A model generated the notes under the pieces. That model saw only the letters and a list, made by a program, of their open reading frames with translations. It was not told the DNA's origin and made no database searches. Below are positions 1 to 5,176 of a stretch of DNA of 8,500 bases, piece by piece. The DNA is from JAAZLS01 sp964463285 (GTDB lineage: Bacteria; Bacillota; Dethiobacteria; DTU022): the NCBI GenBank assembly GCA_964463285.1, contig CAYXBB010000053.1, forward strand, positions 1 through 8,500. Reading direction: 5' to 3'. The translations under genes were made by a program, and so were the position numbers. Within the stretch, counting starts at the first letter, position 1. Every line of letters starts with the position of its first letter.

Positions 1-328
1 AAGGGAGATCAGGAAAACCGATATCTGGATCGACTGGCGGGTGGTCAGGTTTGTTACCGGATGCCAGCTTTCGGGAACGGAGATGCCCCTCGATGAGAAG
101 ATCAGCCTGCTCAAGGAGGCCGCGGATAACGGAGCCTCCCTCAAGATCACCTACCTCAATGCCAAGGGTGAGAAGACGGAGCGTACGATCAACCCTCAAT
201 CTGTGGAGGAGGTGGAATACAGGGGGAGAACTTTTCTGGGGATGAGGGCCTATTGCCAAAGCAGAGAAGCCCTGCGAACCTTTCGGGTCGACCGGATCCT
301 GAAGATTGACAACACTGTTTTGCCTTGA
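1..328 (+). CDS. WYL-domain protein, C-terminal end (5' truncated by window)
   Basis: The reading frame is open to the left edge (visible from base 2) and ends at TGA 326-328, so this is the last ~108 codons of a longer gene. The visible part holds a WYL-type fold: a short helix (LDEKISLLKEAADNG), a first strand LKITYLNAKGE, a basic/proline stretch ERTINPQSVE, then YRGRTFLGMRAYCQSRE and the closing TFRVDRILKI. That strand-turn-RxFRxDRI order is typical of WYL domains, which bind nucleic acid or nucleotide ligands and are often C-terminal to HTH regulators or helicase/nuclease modules. The GTG at 41 could be read as a start, but the frame continues upstream with sensible codons, so I treat the gene as partial. 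The N-terminal partner domain is outside the window, so the full function is unknown. Confidence 0.7.
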   Translation, partial: REIRKTDIWIDWRVVRFVTGCQLSGTEMPLDEKISLLKEAADNGASLKITYLNAKGEKTERTINPQSVEEVEYRGRTFLGMRAYCQSREALRTFRVDRILKIDNTVLP

Positions 329-638
329 TAGCAGGGCCCGGGTTTATTCAAAAAGCCGAAACACCCCCATCCGCCGGAACGGGGCCGGAACTTAAAGCCA
401 CCAACCTACCAAACGGAGGATTTCGTAAAAAGCGATCGTTATCAAATTATCAAGCGACTCCCTATAACTTTTCCCTTACCGATTTTATTTTTTCGGCGAT
501 AGAGCCGGGTTTGTCCCGGCGATCATCGATCTTGATGATCATGTAAAGCCATGCCCGGTTGTGCGGCTGCATGGGCCGGGCAGGTCAGGCCGCAAAAAAA
601 CCGCCGTGGCTGACTGAAATACGCCTCACTCTGCCGGA
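329..638. other. Convergent intergenic region with small dyads
   Basis: About 310 bp lie between the plus-strand WYL gene and the minus-strand protease gene. I see no convincing gene. It holds three short perfect inverted repeats: GCCGGG-TTTGT-CCCGGC (504-520), immediately followed by GATCATC-GATCTT-GATGATC (521-540), and TGCCCGG/CCGGGCA (552-558 with 576-582). None of these is followed by a T-run on either strand. A plus-strand frame through 325-546 has low complexity and no family resemblance and was not called. Confidence 0.5.
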
Positions 639-650
639 TTAACAGCCACG
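594..650 (-). terminator. Candidate rho-independent terminator after the protease gene
   Basis: On the minus strand, CGTGGCTG (650-643) pairs perfectly with CAGCCACG (612-605) across a 30-nt loop, and four bases later a run of seven T follows (600-594). The 5' arm overlaps the last three sense codons (Arg-Gly-Cys) of the protease gene. The loop is long for a classical terminator, so this is a moderate call. Confidence 0.4.
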
Positions 651-1520
651 CTCTTCGTCGCCCATATCCCCCGCTCTGATGAATAATATAATAGCCAAAA
701 CAATAAAAGGTATGCCGCCCACCAGGCCGGTGATGGCCGGACCGAATAAGATGCTGTAGCCATCCTGTGCCAACAAAAGTGGCAATGCCGCCCCCGCGTT
801 CACTGTCGAATGAATCATGGCGGCCGGGATAACGCTCTTGAGCTTGATCGATGCATAACCTTCGATAATGCCAAGTACTACACAGAACAGAATCATGGCT
901 AAGATACCAAGCCAGGGATAACCGGTATAGTCGACTCCATAATTATGACCCATGACGATCACCGGTAGATGCCATGCCCCCCAAATAGCCCCCGTAATAA
1001 CCAGGGCCGCCCGGTCGGAAAATAGTTCACGTAATTTTGGAAGCAGGTACCCCCTCCAGCCGAGCTCCTCACCCAGTGTGGGAATAATGTTGATCACCGG
1101 GCCAATAAGTATTATCTGGAGAACACCGATCAGCAGAAAATTAAATCCCGAAAGCGGGATACCGGCCGGAGGATGGAACATGGTTAGTTCAAAGTCGAAT
1201 CTTCCGGGAAAGATTAAAAAATAGATCAGGGCGCTTAAAAACAATAAAGCCGTCGGCCCAAAATAGAGGAGCAGGTATTCTTTAACATGGCCTTTTATAC
1301 GGGGGTGCAGGTACATCTTTTTGAAACCTTCTCTCGTTATAAGCCGGGTAAGCAGACTGGCCACTGCCGGGGAAAACATGGAGGCGGCGAGAATAATGGT
1401 CGATGATTTTTCCCCATAAGTTAATCCGACAAGAGGTATAATTAAAAACACCGCCCAGCCGATAACAATAGCCAGTACAACAAATATGACCAACCGCTTC
1501 CGGGTCTCCGCATACTCCAT
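639..1520 (-). CDS. CPBP-family intramembrane glutamic endopeptidase (CAAX protease-like)
   Basis: This 293-residue polytopic membrane protein carries the three signatures of the CPBP (Abi/Rce1-like) family. They are EExxxR in TLGEELGWRGYLLPKL (Glu151, Glu152, Arg156), the WHLP motif (His184) after GAIWGA, and the third motif AAMIHSTVNAGA (His237, Asn241). Hydrophobic segments at roughly 10-32, 40-58, 82-104, 126-147, 171-190, 202-219, 229-250 and 258-281 give about eight membrane helices, and the length is normal for the family. Members cleave prenylated or other membrane substrates; in bacteria many are linked to bacteriocin immunity or are of unknown role. Translation starts at ATG 1520 with AAAAGG about 10 bases upstream. 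It lies 55 bp downstream of the ADP-ribosylglycohydrolase gene on the same strand, so co-transcription is likely. The substrate cannot be read from the sequence. Confidence 0.88.
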   Translation of the reverse strand: MEYAETRKRLVIFVVLAIVIGWAVFLIIPLVGLTYGEKSSTIILAASMFSPAVASLLTRLITREGFKKMYLHPRIKGHVKEYLLLYFGPTALLFLSALIYFLIFPGRFDFELTMFHPPAGIPLSGFNFLLIGVLQIILIGPVINIIPTLGEELGWRGYLLPKLRELFSDRAALVITGAIWGAWHLPVIVMGHNYGVDYTGYPWLGILAMILFCVVLGIIEGYASIKLKSVIPAAMIHSTVNAGAALPLLLAQDGYSILFGPAITGLVGGIPFIVLAIILFIRAGDMGDEERGC

Positions 1521-1575
1521 AATAATCCAACCTTTTGTGACCTAGATCCTGGGTAACCTCTACTTTTGCACCGTT

Positions 1576-2622
1576 CTAATGGCCGGGATAACGTTCCCGC
1601 CATTCCCGGTCCTCCCGGTAGCCGGTAAGCAGGTCATCGGCCACCTCTATCAGGACATCTTTCAGCTCGATATTTCCCACCCAGCCAGCGGGAATCCGGC
1701 CCAGGCCCAGGTAGGCCCCCAAAATGCTACCGGTAATAGCTCCGGTACTGTCGCTGTCGCCATCGTGGTTCACGGCGGCAATCACCGCCTTTTTAAAATC
1801 TCCCCGGTACCTCAGCGCACAGCAGACCGCTATCCCCAAAGCCTCCTCCCCGACCCAGCCTTCGCCGATACGGGCGATGGTCTCCTCATCAGAATAGCTA
1901 TCCCGGGAATAGTAGACCGCCCGGTTCAGACTCCGGGTGCATTCCTCGTGGCCTTTGAAGCCCTTCAGCTCTTTCAGGGTTTCATCGATTGACGCCTCCA
2001 GCTCCCGCCCCTCTATTATCAGTGCCACCAGGTACGCCAAAGCCCCGGCGGCAAGATAACCTGAAGGGTGCCCGTGGGTCAGGGCGGCGATCTCCGCTCC
2101 TATTCCAAAGGCCCCCTCCTTCAGACAAAACAGGCCAACCGGTGCCGCCCGCATCACCCCGCCACACCCCTTGCTGTTGTTGACCGGCTTCTCCATGCTG
2201 CCCTGCTCTCCCCCCGAAAGGGCCGAAAGACAGGTCTTCCCGGGCCCCCTCCTGGCATGTAGTCCCTTTACAGCGATCAGCCAACCGTCGTAAATCCGAT
2301 CATATGTCTCAACCCGCGGGTTCCCCTGGGTCAGCAACCAGCGCTGATAGGCATGATAGACTACCGCCGGGAGATGACAGACCCCTTTTTGCCTGTACCT
2401 GGTCTCCGCCCGGAGAAGTCCCTCGGCGGTGAAAAGCGTCATCTGGGTATCATCCGTGATCTCGGCCTTTCCTGAGAGCACCGGCTGCAGATCCCGGATC
2501 CCGCCGGCACCATACCGCTGCTCGATCTCATCCACCCGTAAAAATTCCACCGGCCATCCCAAAGCATCACCGATGGCACCCCCCACCAGGCACCCACGGA
2601 AATGATCCTTGTCTCTTTTCAT
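1576..2622 (-). CDS. ADP-ribosylglycohydrolase family protein (DraG/ARH-like)
   Basis: At 348 residues this is full length for the family. It opens with the hallmark RGCLVGGAIGDALGWPVEF (residues 9-27), then the metal-binding ITDDTQMTLFTAEGLL (Thr56, Asp57, Asp58), NNSKGCGGVMRAAPVG (148-163), THGHPSGYLAAGALA (182-196), and the C-terminal di-metal motif NHDGDSDSTGAITGSILGAYLG (Asp287, Asp289, Asp291). All expected acidic metal ligands are present, so the enzyme should be active. The family hydrolyses ADP-ribose from arginine, serine or other acceptors, or from DNA or small molecules, in the cytoplasm. The substrate of this member is not evident, and no cognate ADP-ribosyltransferase is in view. 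The start is ATG 2622 with GTAGGT just upstream. It is the first gene of a likely two-gene unit with the downstream CPBP protease. Confidence 0.92.
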   Translation of the reverse strand: MKRDKDHFRGCLVGGAIGDALGWPVEFLRVDEIEQRYGAGGIRDLQPVLSGKAEITDDTQMTLFTAEGLLRAETRYRQKGVCHLPAVVYHAYQRWLLTQGNPRVETYDRIYDGWLIAVKGLHARRGPGKTCLSALSGGEQGSMEKPVNNSKGCGGVMRAAPVGLFCLKEGAFGIGAEIAALTHGHPSGYLAAGALAYLVALIIEGRELEASIDETLKELKGFKGHEECTRSLNRAVYYSRDSYSDEETIARIGEGWVGEEALGIAVCCALRYRGDFKKAVIAAVNHDGDSDSTGAITGSILGAYLGLGRIPAGWVGNIELKDVLIEVADDLLTGYREDREWRERYPGH

Positions 2623-2649
2623 GCTTACCTACCCCCGGTCTCTGATCTG

Positions 2650-2655
2650 ATTATA
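2650..2655 (-). promoter_or_regulatory. -10 box upstream of the ADP-ribosylglycohydrolase gene
   Basis: The minus strand reads GGTGTATAATCAG here: a perfect TATAAT whose start site would fall about 20 nt before the ATG at 2622. The sequence about 17 bases upstream (GGAATC) is a poor -35, so the promoter may be activator-dependent or weak. The call rests on the -10 hexamer and its position. Confidence 0.4.
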
Positions 2656-3022
2656 CACCAGGGCCGGTAATAGATTCCTACCTGTTCCGGAAAAATTTAC
2701 AGTTCACCGCCGCCACCCCTTACCGTAATTCTCTTATGTTTATAGCTTTATAGTTGCAGGATTTCCATCCTTTGGCAAAGAAAGAGGGGCATAAAAGGTG
2801 TGATTTTTTCGTGTGTGAGCTGATAGCAATCACATTTAACCAGGCGGTAAAACCCCATCTATCCTTCCGGGGATTTCTCCAGAAATGATTAACCCCGGCT
2901 TAAAATATTTGTATCTTGTAAACTTCTATTGCCAAGATTTACTCACGCGCGAGGGTATCAAATATTGTAGCTTAAGAGCAAGCATCTTTTTTGACTCTTT
3001 GATAAATACGGAGCAAAAATTG
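2656..3022. other. Non-coding region with dyads; composition changes here
   Basis: I find no credible gene in this stretch. It marks the change from the GC-rich left part to the AT-rich middle. It contains a small hairpin AGGAT-TTCC-ATCCT (2758-2771) within TGCAGGATTTCCATCC, an inverted repeat TGTGATT/AATCACA (2799-2805 with 2828-2834), and a nested dyad CCGGGG (2867-2872)/CCCCGG (2893-2898) enclosing ATTTC-TCCA-GAAAT (2873-2886, approximate). None is followed by a clear T-run, so I do not call a terminator for the upstream minus-strand gene ending at 3023. Confidence 0.45.
2867..2898. repeat. Nested inverted repeat (hairpin)
   Basis: The outer arms CCGGGG and CCCCGG are perfect 6-mers. Between them, ATTTC/GAAAT forms an inner stem around TCCA, with GATTA left as a bulge. 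It lies about 125 bp downstream of the stop of the membrane-anchored protein gene. It could be a transcription stop for the minus strand, but it lacks the T-tract. Confidence 0.4.
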
Positions 3023-3832
3023 TTACTGCTTCTTTCTACTTCGTAATTGGTAAGTTAAGAGCCCTACCAAGAATAGCAGAATAATCGTCTGCCCAACAAT
3101 GATGTAGTTTAATTTATGAGTAGATTTCTTAAGTGGTTTCAAAATATTAGCAGCCTGTGTCCCTGCTTCCTTCTGTGCCCCTGTTCCCTTCTCATTTTTA
3201 TCAAAAGAAGGTTCTTCGATACCGGTGGTTTCTTCAAGGTTTTCATCAATAGTAGGTTCTTCAGTACCGGTGATCTCTTCAACATCAAATATGTCGTCAC
3301 CTAAGGTTTTTACCATGTTTATCAAATGTTCAGAGTCATTTCCTACAATCATAATTCTTAGCACGCCACCTATTTTAGCTTTATATATCTTCCCTGCCAC
3401 CAAACGATTTTCTTCAACGAAAGGAAAACAATCAAAAAGGGCAGGGTGGCTTACACGTGGGTCTGTTGAATCTTTTAAAGAGTATAACCAGACGATACTT
3501 GCCTTTTCCAGGTCATGCGAATCTACAGCAAATGATGCACCGCATGGTCTTACAGAACCCTTTGTGTGTTTATCTGCAAATTCCTCTACAGGTTCTTTAT
3601 TGCCAATAATGACAATGCCAAATCCTTTATAAACGCTTTTTATAGCAGAGCGAACACCAGTTTCATTCATCATTCCTGTGTCCCATATTTTTAGAGCCTT
3701 ACTGTCGTTATAATCGGGATTCTGAAGGTATCCCTTAAAAACATCTTGTTTAGCTAAAACGCCAGGGCTGGATATGGTTAAAAAAAGGAAAATTAACGTT
3801 AAGGCCACCAGATAAATCTTTTTACTTCCCAT
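3023..3832 (-). CDS. Secreted, C-terminally membrane-anchored protein of unknown function
   Basis: This 269-residue protein is not one I recognise. Residues 1-27 form a standard signal peptide (MGSKKIYLVALTLIFLFLTI... with a GVLA cleavage site). The extracytoplasmic domain spans about 28-183 and has only two cysteines (Cys97, Cys135). A polar acidic linker follows (185-225) containing two near-identical 15-residue units, EEITGTEEPTIDENL and EETTGIEEPSFDKNE. A single membrane helix (about 243-260) and the basic tail LRSRKKQ end the chain, giving a type-I topology. No LPXTG motif or catalytic signature is visible. The start is ATG 3832 with GAGGTG five bases upstream. The gene is AT-rich and stands alone, with no hint of function from its neighbours, the nearest being an IS remnant. 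The call as an exported anchored protein is solid; the role is unknown. Confidence 0.8.
   Translation of the reverse strand: MGSKKIYLVALTLIFLFLTISSPGVLAKQDVFKGYLQNPDYNDSKALKIWDTGMMNETGVRSAIKSVYKGFGIVIIGNKEPVEEFADKHTKGSVRPCGASFAVDSHDLEKASIVWLYSLKDSTDPRVSHPALFDCFPFVEENRLVAGKIYKAKIGGVLRIMIVGNDSEHLINMVKTLGDDIFDVEEITGTEEPTIDENLEETTGIEEPSFDKNEKGTGAQKEAGTQAANILKPLKKSTHKLNYIIVGQTIILLFLVGLLTYQLRSRKKQ
3201..3290 (-). repeat. Two-copy 45-bp tandem repeat inside the linker of the membrane-anchored protein
   Basis: AGGTTCTTC recurs exactly 45 bp apart (3209 and 3254), each followed by a near-identical TACCGGTG(G/A)T(T/C)TCTTC. The copies encode the duplicated 15-residue TG(T/I)EEP(T/S)(I/F)D units. In-frame linker repeats like this can expand or contract by slippage. 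Confidence 0.7.
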
Positions 3833-3916
3833 AATAACACCTCATACCGGCTATAAGATCAAATCATCCGGGAAAGTAAAGGCAGCTAATAAGATTTCAG
3901 AATAATATTCGTTTCC

Positions 3917-3940
3917 GAAGATGACTTAGGACTCATCTTC
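3917..3940. repeat. Perfect 8-bp dyad straddling the left IS boundary
   Basis: GAAGATGA (3917-3924) and TCATCTTC (3933-3940) are perfect reverse complements around CTTAGGAC. The right arm lies in the IS terminal repeat and the left arm in flanking DNA. The flank 3917-3930 matches the opposite IS end plus its flank (4621-4634) at 12 of 14 positions. Confidence 0.6.
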
Positions 3941-3950
3941 CGCACTCTTG
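3931..3950 (+). repeat. Left terminal inverted repeat of the IS
   Basis: ACTCATCTTCCGCACTCTTG is the inward-reading left end, matched at 18 of 20 positions by the right end. The differences are at positions 4 and 16. Confidence 0.75.
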
Positions 3951-3992
3951 CAGTTACCAATAAATGTTTATGCCTCCCCTTTTTCAAAACAG

Positions 3993-4514
3993 CTAAGGTG
4001 GTGATGTGAAAATATCCAAATCAAAACCTGCCATATTGAGCACTCGCTTTAACTGACCAAACCGTTTAGGCAAGTATCGCTCGATTGATTTACCATCTTT
4101 TAGCCACATTACCTTTATCGGGGCAAACAACTCCAGGATCTTGTTTGCCGCGCTGTTTAGCTCTTCTTTCAAAAGTGCTTGCAGCGAGGCGTGGCAGAAG
4201 ACTTTTTTTGCACCCGCAGCATAAATTTTATCTAAAGTTCTGGCCAGAGCATCATCATTAAAGTCACTGCTTTTATAGCCCTTTCCGAAGATCAGCTCAA
4301 CGTCCATCTCGGCGTAGTTCTTTTCTACCAGGTAAAGGGGACTTCGGCCGAGCAAGATATCGATGATCATGGCCAAGGTATGGGTGCCGGGGTCGATGAA
4401 GCACTGCTTCTCGTCCCATTCAACAGTATCGTTGATAGAATCAACAATACCCAGTTCTCTGCCCAGGGCGGCTATGAGAGGGGCGGGCCCGGTGTCTCTT
4501 ACGTCTATATCCAT
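3993..4514 (-). pseudogene. IS1634-family transposase, internally deleted (DUF4277 domain plus C-terminal tail)
   Basis: From ATG 4514 the frame encodes 173 residues. The first ~105 are a clear DUF4277 domain (DTGPAPLIAALGRELGIVDS, IDPGTHTLAMIIDILLGRSP, ELIFGKGYKSSDFNDDALAR), the N-terminal module of IS1634-type transposases. After about VFCHASLQALLKEEL the sequence jumps to a tail resembling the family C-terminus (ILELFAPIKVMWLKDGKSIE... to FDLDIFTSPP), so the catalytic DDE region, normally 250 or more residues, is missing. The fusion stays in frame, which suggests one clean internal deletion. I choose ATG 4514 because AGGAG lies seven bases upstream and family members begin here; the frame extends further upstream to TTG 4613, inside the terminal repeat, which is an unlikely start. 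The product could bind DNA ends or partner with full-length transposase, but cannot catalyse transposition. Confidence 0.82.
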
Positions 4515-4521
4515 TCTGGCG

Positions 4522-4526
4522 CTCCT
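4522..4526 (-). promoter_or_regulatory. Ribosome binding site that fixes the transposase start
   Basis: AGGAG on the minus strand, seven bases before ATG 4514, supports this start over the longer TTG-initiated frame. Confidence 0.6.
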
Positions 4527-4610
4527 GCCTATGATTATTATCTTCTTCGACAGGGGCAGCCTTAGTACCTCCCTGAATATGAGGGAAAATATATTATTTT
4601 TTTCAAAGAA

Positions 4611-4630
4611 CAAGGGTGCGGAAGATCAGT
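4611..4630 (-). repeat. Right terminal inverted repeat of the IS
   Basis: Read inward on the minus strand this is ACTGATCTTCCGCACCCTTG, pairing with the left end. Outside it the sequence continues TAGGATG, supplying the second copy of the putative target duplication. Confidence 0.75.
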
Positions 4631-5005
4631 TAGGATGTTTCATGAGTTGAATTATGTTTTCCATCTTGCCCAAACTGTCCCTTAATTATATTTTTCTGGT
4701 TGGCCTGTTTTTCTATTTTTTGCAAGTGTTTTTCTCTGTTTGAGGTACTTTTGCAGTTAACACAATTCCCTGTAAACTTAGGCTACAACAAAGACATAAA
4801 CAGCAGGGGCTCTAATAATAATCAAAAAAGTTTCCGTTTGAAATTCACACTGACTTTCGGCAAAACGGAGCTTGAGCTAGGTGCTCTCTATCAAGAAGAA
4901 TTGGAAAATACCCACTAGTTTAACGTTATCTGTTAAACAATATAGCCCTTATAAACAAAATAAGTGCCTCTATACATTACATAATGGGGAACGGATCGAT
5001 TCCGT
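4631..5005. other. AT-rich non-coding stretch between IS and deaminase operon
   Basis: I find no gene I can support. A plus-strand frame at 4700-4918 begins at TTG without a ribosome site and has no recognisable motif. On the minus strand a short frame starts ATG 4660 (MENIIQLMKHP) and runs into the IS end; it could be the start of a gene broken by the insertion. A perfect dyad GTTTAAC-N7-GTTAAAC sits at 4918-4938 and a TATAAT-like box is visible on the minus strand near 4684-4690. Confidence 0.4.
4918..4938. repeat. Operator-like dyad GTTTAAC-N7-GTTAAAC
   Basis: Two perfect 7-bp arms (4918-4924 and 4932-4938) separated by GTTATCT. The spacing and arm length resemble a dimeric repressor site. 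No T-run follows it, so it is not a typical terminator. Confidence 0.45.
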
Positions 5006-5012
5006 TTACCCC
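4986..5012 (-). terminator. Hairpin at the end of the deaminase operon, possible terminator
   Basis: AACGGA (4990-4995) and TCCGTT (5001-5006) form a perfect stem with a 5-nt loop, extended by GGGG (4986-4989)/CCCC (5009-5012) across a bulge. It overlaps the TAA stop of the small downstream ORF. On the minus strand it is followed by ATTATGTAATG rather than a T-run, so termination is uncertain; it may instead protect the 3' end. Confidence 0.35.
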
Positions 5013-5176
5013 CTATTCTCGGACTCAATCTTGCTAATATTTCGTTGATAAGAATCATTGATTCGTGTAATCACCTTTTTAGGAGCCTTGGAAGCAGCTT
5101 TGTCAACAGCATTCCAGAATCTTTTCGACTCTTCCGTTGTTTTACATCTAAAACTGGTTATCTTCCCCACCCGCAT
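5006..5176 (-). CDS. Small ORF (56 aa) overlapping the 3' end of the deaminase gene
   Basis: This short gene starts at ATG 5176 inside the deaminase coding sequence in another frame, overlaps it by 29 bp, and ends at TAA 5006. A very strong ribosome site AAGGAGG lies four bases upstream of the ATG. That placement and overlap are typical of translational coupling. The product begins MRVGKITSFRCKTTEESKRF and continues FWNAVDKAASKAPKKVITRI to a polar end ISKIESENRG. It is soluble, lysine/arginine-rich, has one cysteine (Cys11) and no membrane segment. I do not recognise a family. The amino acid use looks natural and the frame is open throughout, which favours a real gene. It could be an accessory or modulator of the deaminase, but nothing in the sequence proves that. 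A GTG at codon 3 is an alternative start. Confidence 0.65.
   Translation of the reverse strand: MRVGKITSFRCKTTEESKRFWNAVDKAASKAPKKVITRINDSYQRNISKIESENRG

Larger units (their letters stand above)
3931..4630 (-). mobile_element. Internally deleted IS1634-family insertion sequence (~700 bp) with both ends
   Basis: The ends are imperfect 20-bp inverted repeats: ACTCATCTTCCGCACTCTTG at 3931-3950 and, read from the other strand, ACTGATCTTCCGCACCCTTG at 4630-4611 (18 of 20 identical). TAGG flanks both sides (3927-3930 and 4631-4634); allowing a one-base shift at the right end, TTAGG matches on both sides (3926-3930 and 4630-4634), consistent with a short target duplication. Between the ends lies only a short transposase ORF with an N-terminal DUF4277 domain and the family's C-terminal tail, but no DDE catalytic core. 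Autonomous family members are roughly 1.6-2 kb, so more than half has been lost from the middle. The copy cannot transpose alone but could be mobilised in trans by a complete relative. Confidence 0.8.

Noticed and set aside
325..546. Plus-strand frame of 73 codons after the WYL gene
   Set aside because: TTG start without a ribosome site, no family resemblance, and it runs through several hairpins of a convergent intergenic region.
504..582. Three adjacent dyads considered as terminators
   Set aside because: No T-run follows them on either strand; the only T-run in a suitable place belongs to the 605-650 stem.
4515..4613. N-terminal extension of the transposase frame to TTG 4613
   Set aside because: It starts within the terminal repeat and lacks family similarity, while ATG 4514 has AGGAG at seven bases and matches the family start.
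4700..4918. Plus-strand frame of 72 codons in the AT-rich gap
   Set aside because: TTG start in a T-rich run, no ribosome site, and low-complexity beginning. The segment FGKTELELGALYQEEL looks protein-like, so a gene remnant is not fully excluded, but I cannot support it.
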